Positions 1 to 8,182 of a stretch of DNA of 64,000 nt are shown here, one piece after another. Made by a program: the position numbers and the translations under genes. This DNA comes from Candidatus Sysuiplasma acidicola. Lineage in GTDB: Archaea; Thermoplasmatota; Thermoplasmata; Sysuiplasmatales; Sysuiplasmataceae. Location: the NCBI GenBank assembly GCA_019721035.1, contig JAHEAA010000001.1:103991-167990 (forward strand), given 5' to 3'. Every line of letters begins with the position of its first letter. Within the stretch, counting starts at the first letter, position 1. Under the pieces are notes generated by a model, which worked only from the letters and a program-made list of their open reading frames with translations, was not told the DNA's origin and made no database searches.

Positions 1-356
1 TCGCTCTTTCCTAGCGGCGTCCTGCCGCTGGGCATGTTGGGGAAGTACATGATGAGTTCATCCCTCTCCTTCTCGACTTCCGTTATGCTGCTCTCAACAC
101 TCTTGAGCTCCGTTGCGACCCTTTTACCTTCCTCAACTCCTTTCTCCTTCTCTTCGCCACTCGATTTGGACACTTTGAGGGATATCTCGTTCCTCAGCCT
201 GTTGAGGGTGTTTCTCTTCTCAACTAGTGTTTTCCACTTCGAATCCATTGCCTGGAATCTGTCGAGCAATGACGGATCCCTGTTTCTGCTCATCAGTGCC
301 TGTTTCACGAGTTCTGGATTATCACGAAGGAATTTTGTATCCAGCACGATGCTCAT
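1..356 (-). CDS. serS: Seryl-tRNA synthetase, N-terminal part (runs off the window)
   Basis: Charges tRNA-Ser with serine in the cytosol. Only the first ~118 residues are present. They form the N-terminal long coiled-coil tRNA-binding arm: the start reads MSIVLDTKFLRDNPELV, followed by charged heptad-rich helices (residues ~30-105) and the family's MPSG-type turn near residue 110. The catalytic class II core lies outside the window. The ATG at 356 overlaps the stop of the upstream CRM-domain gene by four bases (ATGA), so the gene is translationally coupled as the third gene of an rnp4-yhbY-serS operon. The family call comes from the conserved LDxKFLRDNPELV opening, and the standard bacterial/archaeal SerRS is more likely than the methanogen type. 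Confidence 0.9.
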   Translation of the reverse strand, partial: MSIVLDTKFLRDNPELVKQALMSRNRDPSLLDRFQAMDSKWKTLVEKRNTLNRLRNEISLKVSKSSGEEKEKGVEEGKRVATELKSVESSITEVEKERDELIMYFPNMPSGRTPLGKS

Positions 357-592
357 CTCCTCTTGCTGAAGACCAGTGTCTTTCCCGTCTTCATGATCAG
401 TTCCGCCTTTTCCGACAATCTGCCTGTCAACGCATCTATACCGGTACCGTCGTTGTTGAACCTGACCTTCACCAGACCGCGTTTCTCGATTTGTTCCGCA
501 GCCTCCTTTATGGTCTCCTCAGTCACACCCTTCTTTCCCACCTGCACGGTCGCCTTCAGCTCCTGTGCCTTCCTTTTCAGCTCCCTGTCTAT
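353..592 (-). CDS. CRM/YhbY-domain RNA-binding protein
   Basis: Small single-domain CRM (CRS1-YhbY) protein. This family binds structured RNA and has been linked to ribosome assembly and intron splicing. The core VQVGKKGVTEETIKEA, then KVRFNND and the closing GKTLVFSKR, is typical of YhbY. The usual length is 85-97 residues. The first ATG/GTG/TTG codon is a GTG at 547, which would delete the first helix. Upstream in the same frame the reading continues as DRELKRKAQELKAT to an ATA at 590-592 that overlaps the rnp4 stop as ATAG; I use this as the probable non-canonical start (79 residues). The gene is flanked by rnp4 and serS with overlaps on both sides, which fits an RNA-maturation operon. Confidence 0.8.
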   Translation of the reverse strand: MDRELKRKAQELKATVQVGKKGVTEETIKEAAEQIEKRGLVKVRFNNDGTGIDALTGRLSEKAELIMKTGKTLVFSKRR

Positions 593-948
593 CGTGCAAT
601 CATCTCTTTTTCTTCTCTGACGCTCTCCCCGTCAGCCGTTTGCTTTGCCTTCCGGTAGGGATAACGGGAAGCTTTTCCACAGTTAAAACATGTTATCACT
701 GCCCTCCCTCTCACGATCCTTGTCCTGCTCGTCACTCCTGGTATGAGGATGGAATTGCAGTTCCTGCAGTATTCTCTTCTGTGTCCCACTGGTATGTCAA
801 GCTTCATGCCTATCCGCCTTGCGAGACCGACATACTGCCTGCTGCGCTCCTTCGTCCCTTCCCTCGCAAGCTGTTTTGCCATTGCGAAGAGCTTTTCAAT
901 GCGCTCCCTCGCTATTCTCCTTGCTTCGAGGCTCTCCTTCCTGTACAC
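589..948 (-). CDS. rnp4: Ribonuclease P protein component 4 (Rpp21/Rpr2 family)
   Basis: Protein subunit of archaeal RNase P, which removes 5' leaders from pre-tRNA; it pairs with Rpp29 on the specificity side of the RNA. At 119 residues it has the family's usual size: two N-terminal basic helices (residues ~1-55, rich in Arg/Lys, with REGTKERSRQYVGLARRI) and a C-terminal zinc ribbon with CRNC near residue 62 and CFNC near residue 87. The RTRIVRGRAVITCFNCG stretch is highly characteristic. It is the first gene of a minus-strand operon that continues with yhbY and serS. Confidence 0.93.
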   Translation of the reverse strand: MYRKESLEARRIARERIEKLFAMAKQLAREGTKERSRQYVGLARRIGMKLDIPVGHRREYCRNCNSILIPGVTSRTRIVRGRAVITCFNCGKASRYPYRKAKQTADGESVREEKEMIAR

Positions 949-987
949 GGGTGATTAATTTGAACGCCCCTTAAAACACTTTATGCG

Positions 988-2514
988 CTAAACCGGCGAG
1001 CGAAGCAATATGAGTGCCATGAAGGCTATCTCGACAGCTGAGACGCCAGCGATGGATAATGCCGCAACCTGTGCGCTTCTGAACAGTAGGTAGCCCAGGA
1101 GAAACGCTCCTGCGGGTATTATGAAAACGACAAGATTGGCCAGCGTGTACACGATGTAGGAGGAGGGGTTGGACAAACCGAATCTTGATTCTCTCACCGA
1201 ATTCTGGAAATATGCAGCCGTGAATATGACGGAGGCCAGTAGCGGGAAGAAGAGCGTATAGACTGCTACAATATATTCTACGGGTCTTCCTGCAAGCACC
1301 AGTATTGCCGTAAGCACGATAGAGGAAAGAGCATAGAAAATGAACGCAACAATGGTTTTCGCGAGCGCATTGAGATATTTTGAGACGGAAAGCAGCCTGA
1401 AATAAGCCAGGCCGCGCAACTCTGTCATATACAGCAGATAAGCAATGTATGAGCTGACAAACGCAATCGGAAGTATGTCTTCCGAATAGAATACCGTGAA
1501 GGGTATTTTCAGGGCGCTGCTTCCGGCCGAGTAGAAGTAGAAGACAACCACGACGACCAGAACGAAAGGGAGCAGCAGCAGGCTTGCGAGCCTCGGTGAT
1601 CTGAATACCTGCCGTAGATCCGTAAGTATCAGGGAGGAGAGTGGCGGCCTGATTTTCAGTTTCAGGTGTCCATTCGTCCTTCCCTGCATCTCCGACGGCG
1701 ATATCAGCCAGACAGCAGAATCCCTGAAGAGCCGGACGCCTATGATAAACACCACTGATGCGAACAGGGATGCCGCAATGATGGAAATGCCGTAACCGGA
1801 CATGACACCGGACAGATTCAGCACTGGCACGTACGTCATTTCCACGCGGTTCAGATTTATGTTCAGCCTGAACAGCAGCGACGGTATTGCGAGAAAGAAT
1901 ATGATTGGCAGCGTCGAGAGAAGACGGATGATCATGCCGATCCTGTTGCTCACTGAGAAATTTCTGAACGCCCTCGTTGTCACCGACGTCGCGATCAGGA
2001 ACATCGAGAAGCCGGTGAAGAGGGCAAGCAGACCGGATAGCATACCGTAGAAGCCCAGAACCGCATAGGACATGATCATGATTGCGAGTGAGGATGCAAT
2101 CGGAAGGTCGATGGTTTTGAGCATTGCCGATGCAGCAATGCCTGCTATCTCACGATCCGTGAACGGCATGATGTGCAGCAGATTCCTGATGTTGCCGCTT
2201 CCCGACGCCCCGTATGAAAGCTGCATCGAGGTGATGAGCGAGATGAGCATCATCCAGATGAACACGGTTACCGGAAACACGTCCCTGTTGTATGTGCCCT
2301 GAAACGCGGCGTACATGACCAGGAGGGACATGGCCACCGCGACGAATGCCGTGAGCACATACTTGTAAGCCGACGCGCTCGCTATCGTCTTCCTTACATT
2401 GCGCACGGGCAAACCGGTCAGACCCGTGCCCGAGTATCCGTGGAACAGAATTTCGAGATAGACTGAAGAAACAATTTTTCTCTTCAGTCTGCCGTTCAGC
2501 TTCTCGCGCTCCAT
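988..2514 (-). CDS. ABC exporter membrane (permease) subunit
   Basis: Polytopic membrane protein of 508 residues with roughly 12 hydrophobic segments (for example residues ~55-75, 84-104, 145-190, 210-225, 245-265, 310-330, 350-372, 385-405, 410-435, 455-480, 485-500). It is probably the transmembrane half of the ABC transporter whose ATPase is encoded 12 bases upstream. There is no binding-protein gene and no signal for import, so export of a lipid, peptide or drug-like substrate, as in two-component ABC-2-like systems, is the inference. The sequence itself has no motif I can tie to a substrate. The N-terminus is soluble and basic. The start is the ATG at 2514. Confidence 0.75.
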   Translation of the reverse strand: MEREKLNGRLKRKIVSSVYLEILFHGYSGTGLTGLPVRNVRKTIASASAYKYVLTAFVAVAMSLLVMYAAFQGTYNRDVFPVTVFIWMMLISLITSMQLSYGASGSGNIRNLLHIMPFTDREIAGIAASAMLKTIDLPIASSLAIMIMSYAVLGFYGMLSGLLALFTGFSMFLIATSVTTRAFRNFSVSNRIGMIIRLLSTLPIIFFLAIPSLLFRLNINLNRVEMTYVPVLNLSGVMSGYGISIIAASLFASVVFIIGVRLFRDSAVWLISPSEMQGRTNGHLKLKIRPPLSSLILTDLRQVFRSPRLASLLLLPFVLVVVVVFYFYSAGSSALKIPFTVFYSEDILPIAFVSSYIAYLLYMTELRGLAYFRLLSVSKYLNALAKTIVAFIFYALSSIVLTAILVLAGRPVEYIVAVYTLFFPLLASVIFTAAYFQNSVRESRFGLSNPSSYIVYTLANLVVFIIPAGAFLLGYLLFRSAQVAALSIAGVSAVEIAFMALILLRSPV

Positions 2515-2526
2515 GGCAACATCAAC

Positions 2527-3306
2527 CTACTCCAGTCCTTTGAGCAGGCTCTCTATCTCCTGTTCCATGTTTGTTGCCCTGAGGAATATCTCTTCCAGCG
2601 TCGAACCTTTCAGTCTCTCTCTGAGTTCAGCAACCGTTCCCTGCTCTACCATTCTGCCACGGTCGATGATGCCTATGTGCTCGCACATCTTCTCCACGAC
2701 ATCAAGTATGTGCGTGGAAAAAAGCACTGAATTTCCCCTCCTGACATGGTTCAGTATGAGTTCCCTGAATATCTTAACCGATCTTATGTCCAGGCTGTTG
2801 AACGGTTCATCCAGCAGCAGTAAACGTGGTTCTGACATCAGCGCCGCAACGATCGTTGTCTTCTGCCTGTTTCCCATTGAAAGGCTGGCAATCGGCGTAT
2901 CCATATATTCTTCGAGAGCAAAGGCGCCGACAAGATTCGCGATCCTGTCTGTGTTAGTTATCCTGCGCACCGAAGCGACGAATTCGATAAATTCATTTGG
3001 TGTTAGAGAGTCAAACAGTACTGGGCTTTCAAGCACGGCTCCGATGTGCGATTTCACGTATGCAGGGTCTTCAGCAACATCCTTTCCGTAGACGAGTGTT
3101 CTTCCTCCCTTCTTTTCCACCAGGCCGAGGATTGCCTTCAGTGTCGAAGTCTTGCCTGCACCGTTCGGTCCCAGAAGCCCGAATATCTGTCCGGGCTGTA
3201 TGGCGAAGGATAGATTGTCAACCGCAATCCTGTCACCGTATCTGATTGTGAGCGAATCCACAGCTAACGGTATGTCGTCCGGTGTCACGCATTTAACTCT
3301 GTCCAT
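2527..3306 (-). CDS. ABC transporter ATP-binding protein
   Basis: Nucleotide-binding subunit of 259 residues. Walker A is GPNGAGKT (residues ~46-53), the Q-loop region carries AVLESPVLFDSLTP, the signature is a slightly altered LSMGNRQK, Walker B is LLLLDEP and the switch histidine is in FSTHIL. The arrangement and the closing LEEIFLRAT segment match the CcmA/DrrA export class. The paired permease follows 12 bases downstream, so the two probably form one exporter operon. Confidence 0.92.
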   Translation of the reverse strand: MDRVKCVTPDDIPLAVDSLTIRYGDRIAVDNLSFAIQPGQIFGLLGPNGAGKTSTLKAILGLVEKKGGRTLVYGKDVAEDPAYVKSHIGAVLESPVLFDSLTPNEFIEFVASVRRITNTDRIANLVGAFALEEYMDTPIASLSMGNRQKTTIVAALMSEPRLLLLDEPFNSLDIRSVKIFRELILNHVRRGNSVLFSTHILDVVEKMCEHIGIIDRGRMVEQGTVAELRERLKGSTLEEIFLRATNMEQEIESLLKGLE

Positions 3307-3378
3307 CAGTATTTAACGTTATGCGACCGATTGCCGGGAACCGAGACAGTGAGCTTTTATGTCCCTGTGCGCGTCTGC

Positions 3379-4830
3379 TCAGACGTCCATGTATCTGAAT
3401 ACCTCGTAAGGGGTAGTCCTCAGTGAAACATTCAGGAATTCGTCCATTTTTAACTCGACGTGCCTCTCAATCAGGTCTTTGGAGAAGACTGGCAGCAGGA
3501 AGTCATGATCTGTCTGCAGTTCCTCAAGGCTCTCCTTCAGGCTTCCGGGCAGCTCTCTTATGCCAAGTTCCCTCCTGTCCAGTTCCGTAAGTTTGTAAAT
3601 GTCCTTGTCTACGGGATTGCCCGGGTCGATCTTCTTCTTTATGCCGTCTATTCCGGCAGCCAGCATCGCCGCCTCAGCAAGATAGATGTTGGCGCTTGGG
3701 TCTGGCGTTCTGTATTCGAGCCTCTTGCTCTTTTCCTCTCCCCTTTCATACATCGGTATCCGTATGTTTGCAGATCTGTTTCTCTTGCTCCATGCTATGA
3801 ATACCGGCGCCTCGTACCCCGGAACAAGTCTCCGGTATGAGTTTGTGGTGGGATTGGTAATGGCGCAGAGTGCGCGCGCATGTTCCATGAGCCCGCCGAT
3901 GTAATATCTTCCTGTCTGGCTCAACTCCGCATAGTCGTCCTCGGGGTCGTAGAAGCTGTTCTTTCCTGAATTCCAGAGGCTCTGGTGAACATGCATGCCC
4001 GATGCATTATCTCCAAAAACAGGTTTGGGCATCCAAGTGCAAATCATGTTCATTCTCTTGGCGACGTTCTTCAGCACATACTTCATCGTCACCACGCTGT
4101 CCGCCGTTCTGACAAGTTCGTCGAAGTGCAGATTGAGTTCGCACTGTCCCGCAGTTGCCACTTCGTGGTGATGAGCATCCACTTCGAGACCGAACGAATT
4201 CATCAGTATGCTCGACGTCTCATTCCTGAAATCGACGAGTGTGTCCTGCGGGGGTGCGGGATAATATCCTTCTTTGAACCTTATCGGGAATTGCTTTCCC
4301 CCGTCTGTGTACCACGGAGCCTCCTTTGATACGATTTCATAACCGGAACCGCCCCATCCGTCTCTCGCGCTCAGCGGTGTTGGCGTCACCTTGATGCCGT
4401 CAAAGACAAAAAACTCTGGTTCGGGTCCCCAGTAAGTTGTATCGAATCCGCTGCTCCGAGCATAATCGACCGCTTTCTGCGCCACGTACCTCGGATCCCT
4501 GGTGAATCTTTCATGTGAACCGCCTTCATAAATGTCGACGAAAAGTCTTCCAGTCTTGTGCTCTTCGGTGAAAAACGGCAGTATTGCAAAGGTTGACGGG
4601 TCGGGCATCATGACCATGTCCGATTCGTGTATTTCCTTGAATCCCTTAATCGATGAACCGTCAAGCTTGTTAACGCCCTGCGCAAAGCTTTTTTCATTTA
4701 ACGTGGATGCGGGTATTGTTATATGCTGCAGTCCGCCGATCAGGTCGGTGAACTGCAGATCAATCCATTTTATTCCTTCCTTGCTTACAGCCTGCAAGAC
4801 AGATTCCGCCGAAAATCTATTTCCAGACAA
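3379..4830 (-). CDS. glnA: Glutamine synthetase, type I
   Basis: Makes glutamine from glutamate, ammonia and ATP; it is the main ammonia-assimilation enzyme and a dodecamer in the cytosol. The full-length protein is 483 residues. Recognisable parts are the N-terminal beta-grasp domain (IKWIDLQFTDLIGG), the latch loop KLDGSSIKGF, the catalytic motifs YWGPEPEFFVFD and EVATAGQCELNLHFDELV, the ATP-site KPVFGDNASGMHVHQSL, and NRSANIRIP with EYRTPDPSANIYLA. The start is TTG at 4830, supported by a GGAGG box about seven bases upstream. The upstream 157 bases hold a TATA box and an inverted repeat, so nitrogen-dependent control at transcription is likely. The gene stands alone: the ABC genes follow after a 72-base gap. 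Confidence 0.97.
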   Translation of the reverse strand: MSGNRFSAESVLQAVSKEGIKWIDLQFTDLIGGLQHITIPASTLNEKSFAQGVNKLDGSSIKGFKEIHESDMVMMPDPSTFAILPFFTEEHKTGRLFVDIYEGGSHERFTRDPRYVAQKAVDYARSSGFDTTYWGPEPEFFVFDGIKVTPTPLSARDGWGGSGYEIVSKEAPWYTDGGKQFPIRFKEGYYPAPPQDTLVDFRNETSSILMNSFGLEVDAHHHEVATAGQCELNLHFDELVRTADSVVTMKYVLKNVAKRMNMICTWMPKPVFGDNASGMHVHQSLWNSGKNSFYDPEDDYAELSQTGRYYIGGLMEHARALCAITNPTTNSYRRLVPGYEAPVFIAWSKRNRSANIRIPMYERGEEKSKRLEYRTPDPSANIYLAEAAMLAAGIDGIKKKIDPGNPVDKDIYKLTELDRRELGIRELPGSLKESLEELQTDHDFLLPVFSKDLIERHVELKMDEFLNVSLRTTPYEVFRYMDV

Positions 4831-4860
4831 TTAACAACCTCCGACTATGCTGTTTCACAA

Positions 4861-4868
4861 TTTTAAAT
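4861..4868 (-). promoter_or_regulatory. TATA box of glnA
   Basis: The minus strand reads ATTTAAAA here, about 30 bases upstream of the TTG start of glnA. Initiation about 25 bases downstream would leave a short leader containing the GGAGG ribosome-binding site. Assigned from position and composition only. Confidence 0.5.
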
Positions 4869-4886
4869 GATTATTTAATGTTTGCA

Positions 4887-4919
4887 TGACTTTTAGTTGT
4901 CATTATGTCATAAAAGTCA
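4887..4919. promoter_or_regulatory. Inverted-repeat operator candidate upstream of glnA
   Basis: A perfect 8-bp inverted repeat, TGACTTTT and AAAAGTCA, separated by 17 bases. The spacer on the minus strand also holds two ATGACA hexamers two bases apart. It lies about 20 bp upstream of the glnA TATA box, a position that suits an activator or an upstream repressor site. No nitrogen regulator gene is adjacent, so the binding factor is unknown. Confidence 0.5.
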
Positions 4920-4987
4920 ATGTAATAGTATCAATTGCATCCAATTAGAGGGTTATCAAGGGTCGTTTGTCTTCGTGCTGAAGGAAA

Positions 4988-5899
4988 TCATCCTTCTTCG
5001 AGCCTTTTCCACCTTTCGGAAGCATAGACGCACCTGTCCTTTTCGATCCTTGCGGTGAAGAGTGCATGCTCATTGCCTCTTAACCGGAACATCATGTTTC
5101 TTCCCCGTGCCATGGCCCTCAGATAGTTGCCCACGAGCATGTAATCCAGCCTGTTCCTGAAAGTGTTTTGTCCTTCGACGTATGTTGCGCTCTTCTCCCC
5201 GTCACCCACCCTTGCATCATAGGTCGAGGGATAACGGGAACGCATCCATGGGTTGGATGAAAGCACGTTCAGGTAGTAGTCTTCCCCCTTCACCACCCTG
5301 ATATTCAGGCAGTCGCTTGCAAAGAGTCCGGTCCTGTGGTTCGCCGCTTCCTCCCTGAATGCCGCGTCGTCGGCGCAGTAGCTCAGGCAAATGACCGGCC
5401 TCCACGGCTCCTTCTTTCTCAATGCACGTGCGCGGAGAAGAACTTTTTTCATGACACTCCACAGTGCACCATTCCTGCAAATCAGAATGATGTCTACATC
5501 ATCGGCGGGACCAGCGCTGCCGTATGAAACTGATCCGCATATGCCGGCCATTATCACATCGGGAACGGAAGGAATGACGCTTTCAAGGAATGCGCGGCCG
5601 AAGGACAGGTAGTCTCCTGCCCTTTTTCTACGTTCGAGAGCGCTGCCGGAAACATCGCCATGTCCGTGGAGTGCTATCTCTCCTCCCTCGATCACTATTC
5701 TGCCGCTCCTTTCAAGTGCTTCGATTGCCGCCGCGCACCTAATCGCCAGATGCCTGTTCCCCGCGGCGAGTCTTTCCTGCACCTCATCAACAGTGGACGT
5801 CAAGCCGCATCTGCTTGAGCTTCTGACAATATCAAGCACTTCGTCCTCGATGCCGTCCAGCATGCTTCCCGCATCCACCGAATCGTCGACACCTGACAT
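4988..5899 (-). CDS. Nucleotidyltransferase-fold protein with N-terminal winged-helix-like region
   Basis: About 303 residues. Residues ~10-85 resemble a winged helix-turn-helix (EVLDIVRSSSRCGLTS...AIEALERSGRIVIEGGEI). A pol-beta-type nucleotidyltransferase core follows: GSVSYGSAGPADDVDIIL fits the G-S-x(9-12)-D-x-D metal-binding pattern (two Asp in DDVDI). The C-terminal third is helical and basic. The nucleotide-transfer substrate is unknown. A start at 5899 is preferred over one at 5938 because a GGAGGTGAG ribosome-binding site lies eight bases before it; this places the gene six bases after the glycosyltransferase stop, in one operon with it. An antitoxin-type MNT function is possible, but no HEPN partner is seen. 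Confidence 0.7.
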   Translation of the reverse strand: MSGVDDSVDAGSMLDGIEDEVLDIVRSSSRCGLTSTVDEVQERLAAGNRHLAIRCAAAIEALERSGRIVIEGGEIALHGHGDVSGSALERRKRAGDYLSFGRAFLESVIPSVPDVIMAGICGSVSYGSAGPADDVDIILICRNGALWSVMKKVLLRARALRKKEPWRPVICLSYCADDAAFREEAANHRTGLFASDCLNIRVVKGEDYYLNVLSSNPWMRSRYPSTYDARVGDGEKSATYVEGQNTFRNRLDYMLVGNYLRAMARGRNMMFRLRGNEHALFTARIEKDRCVYASERWKRLEEG

Positions 5900-5904
5900 G
5901 GCAC

Positions 5905-6837
5905 TCACCTCCAGGCAGCGCTGCTGACCCTTTTCCAAACTGCATGAGCATCCGATCTCTTCTTTCTGTCCAGCAACGCGCCCAGGAGCGAAAACATTTC
6001 AACAATTGCCGCTACCGGAAGGATGAGCGATTCAAGAGGATGCTTCCTGCTGAAATCCAGCAATATCCTGAGTCCGGCAAGCGGGCGTTTCCATGCAGTG
6101 AACTCCGCTGTTCCGGGAAGGACACCAATAAGCTCCTTCACCTGCAGGTGACCAAACATTATCCTCCTCCTCTGGCTTATGATATCGCGCATTCGCACAG
6201 GCACAGAAACTCTGACGAACGATCTGCGTGAAAATGAAACGGCTCCGCCGTTCACCTGCGTCCTTGTGGACATGAGGGCGCCGTCATTCACGGTGCCGTC
6301 TGGCAATCGCATAATGTGTTTCCTGCTGATTGCCATCATCTCATCTGTCAGATGCATCCTCTCCCCGCACTTTTCCAGTGTTTCCATCGTGGAGTTGTGC
6401 AGTGCCCACAGAAATTTCACAAGACTGCCTGCGACAGGGTTGCAGTCGCTTGCAGCCGGCACGGGCTGAGCACACATCATCGCGCTGCCAGATATCACTA
6501 GATCCTCCATGAGTGAGGCGATGGATCCTGCTTCAGGAAGAGCGTCACCGTTAATCAGGAGCAGATTGTTTCCCCTCATGTTGCTAATGATGCTGTTTAT
6601 TGCGTTTGCCTTCCCGCTCCTGTTCTCTTCAATTATGACCGTACGCTGAAAACGCATGGCAGAATTCATCGCTATTGCAGCAGTGTCTGAGGAACCGCCG
6701 CTGACCGCGATCACAACGTCCGTTATACTGATTCCCTGCGGCATCATTTCGCTGTCTGTTACTGAAATCAGTTTTTCAAGATTGCAGGTCTCGTCTGTTG
6801 AGCATATCCCAAGTGTGAATGATATGTCCGTGGCCAA
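5905..6837 (-). CDS. Family 2 glycosyltransferase (GT-A fold)
   Basis: About 310 residues. The N-terminal two thirds carry the GT-A pattern: DVVIAVSGGSSD, IIEENRSGKANAIN (nucleotide-sugar loop) and LLINGDALPE, where GDA takes the place of the DxD metal motif. The C-terminus has a hydrophobic stretch (ESLILPVAAIVEMFSLLGALL) that could anchor it to the membrane. It probably transfers a sugar to a lipid or glycan; the substrate is not visible. The start is TTG at 6837 with a CTATATAG box 24-31 bases upstream, so the transcript may be nearly leaderless. Confidence 0.8.
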   Translation of the reverse strand: MATDISFTLGICSTDETCNLEKLISVTDSEMMPQGISITDVVIAVSGGSSDTAAIAMNSAMRFQRTVIIEENRSGKANAINSIISNMRGNNLLLINGDALPEAGSIASLMEDLVISGSAMMCAQPVPAASDCNPVAGSLVKFLWALHNSTMETLEKCGERMHLTDEMMAISRKHIMRLPDGTVNDGALMSTRTQVNGGAVSFSRRSFVRVSVPVRMRDIISQRRRIMFGHLQVKELIGVLPGTAEFTAWKRPLAGLRILLDFSRKHPLESLILPVAAIVEMFSLLGALLDRKKRSDAHAVWKRVSSAAWR

Positions 6838-6860
6838 TCGCCGGTTTATCAGTCTGCAAA

Positions 6861-6868
6861 CTATATAG
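6861..6868 (-). promoter_or_regulatory. TATA box of the glycosyltransferase operon
   Basis: Palindromic CTATATAG located 24-31 bases before the TTG start at 6837. The distance predicts initiation at or next to the start codon. Confidence 0.5.
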
Positions 6869-6943
6869 CGTTATTCTCGAAGCGCACTTTGCGGGCTGCT
6901 TCTGTTTACATTTCCTCCTGCACCTGTTCATTTCACTCAAAAA

Positions 6944-6950
6944 ACTATAT
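6944..6950 (+). promoter_or_regulatory. TATA box of the UPF0201 gene
   Basis: CTATAT preceded by an A-rich run, about 41-47 bases before the ATG at 6991. Together with the box at 6861 it forms a divergent promoter region. Confidence 0.4.
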
Positions 6951-6990
6951 GACCGTTTCAACGGATTGAAGTACCGGGTTGCTCTCTTTC

Positions 6991-7416
6991 ATGATACGAT
7001 TTTCCGCTCGTGTGGAACTTTATCCGACTGAGGATCCGAACGCTGTCAGAAAGGCGCTTATGAACCTCTTCCCGGAGTCCGTGATCACTGATGGAGGCTC
7101 GTTCCTTGCCTGTGTGCCAGAGAACATCGATCAGCTCGTTGCACTGATAACTGAGCAGAAGATAAGGTATGCATTTATCGAGCAGATAAACAGGAACACC
7201 GAAGGTAACAGGTTCCGCATAAACCTGAATAAACAGGCCGCTCTTGCCGGAAGAGTGAACATTGCGGATGAGCCGAAACCGCTCGGCAGCATAGAATTAA
7301 GCGGAGAGACGGAAAATCCTGTGCTTTATTTTGAAAAGCTTCTGGATATTCTCGGATATGTGAGTTCAAGATGGGAAAACGATGAAAGCAGACTCACGCA
7401 GTCTGCAGACGGGTGA
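6991..7416 (+). CDS. UPF0201 family RNA-binding-like protein
   Basis: 141-residue archaeal conserved protein. The opening MIRFSARVELYPTEDPNAVRKALMNLFP, followed later by FRINLNKQAALAGRVNI, is typical of UPF0201 (formerly DUF54), which has an RNA-binding L5/L7-like fold; the biological role is not established. ATG 6991 is chosen over the upstream TTG at 6979 because the family normally begins at this residue. The stop overlaps the next gene's GTG start (GTGA), so the two are translationally coupled. Confidence 0.8.
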   Translation: MIRFSARVELYPTEDPNAVRKALMNLFPESVITDGGSFLACVPENIDQLVALITEQKIRYAFIEQINRNTEGNRFRINLNKQAALAGRVNIADEPKPLGSIELSGETENPVLYFEKLLDILGYVSSRWENDESRLTQSADG

Positions 7417-8177
7417 TTCCTTTGCGCTGCCACTTTTCCTGTTCCTCTCTTTCGCTTCCTCCTCTCTCAAAACTTCTTGACACACTGATAGATTATTTCG
7501 ACGGCTGGCAGATCGTGGCAGAGGGGAAGCACGAAATGCATGTTCTGTCGGATGAATTCAAGGACATCGCCGGTTCATACAACCTGAAGTACAGCGCCCA
7601 TCTACCTGTCAGCGACATAAATATAGCAAGCCTGAACAGGAGTATCAGGAGCCTCTCAATATCGGAGAGTGCAGAAACCATGCGGCTCGGGGCGGACATG
7701 GGCATACATACTTTCGTTGTTCATCCGGGCACACACTCAATTCTTTCATCGCAAGACAGCGAAAGAGCTTTCCTGCTTGCGAGGGAGGGTATAAGAGCGC
7801 TCGCTGCACTCTCAAAATCCTTGGGCACCCAATTGCTTGTGGAAAACACACCTTCGGTCTCCGGCTCAGTCGCACCCTCCGCCGGGGCCATGAATGCGCT
7901 GCTGACCGGCCTGCCAGTAAACATGTGCCTCGACGTGGCGCATGCCTCTCTCGACGGAGAGCTTGCGGCCTTTTTCTCCATGAGCAGCAGGACAGGCATG
8001 ATACATCTCAGCGACAACGACGGTCATAAGGATTCTCACTTGCAGCTCGGGACTGGCAAAGCTGCTGGCATAGAAGTGCTTTCACCGATTATGAAATCTG
8101 AAGTCCCGATCGTGATTGAGGCAAGAAGTATCGAAGAGGCGATATCCGGCGCGGCATTTGTTGAGTCGCTCCACTGA
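7413..8177 (+). CDS. Sugar isomerase/endonuclease IV-like TIM-barrel protein
   Basis: 254-residue protein of the xylose-isomerase-like (AP endonuclease 2) superfamily. Metal-site positions of the barrel are visible in order: FVVHPG (~108), LLVENTP (~147), MCLDVAHA (~178) and IHLSDNDGHKDSHLQLGTG (~205-223), followed by IVIEAR near the end. These are the His/Glu/Asp/His ligands of the fold. The family includes sugar epimerases and DNA AP endonucleases; the GTG signature and HLSDN are closer to the epimerase side, but the substrate is unknown. The GTG start overlaps the UPF0201 stop. Confidence 0.75.
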   Translation: MIPLRCHFSCSSLSLPPLSKLLDTLIDYFDGWQIVAEGKHEMHVLSDEFKDIAGSYNLKYSAHLPVSDINIASLNRSIRSLSISESAETMRLGADMGIHTFVVHPGTHSILSSQDSERAFLLAREGIRALAALSKSLGTQLLVENTPSVSGSVAPSAGAMNALLTGLPVNMCLDVAHASLDGELAAFFSMSSRTGMIHLSDNDGHKDSHLQLGTGKAAGIEVLSPIMKSEVPIVIEARSIEEAISGAAFVESLH

Positions 8178-8182
8178 GATCG

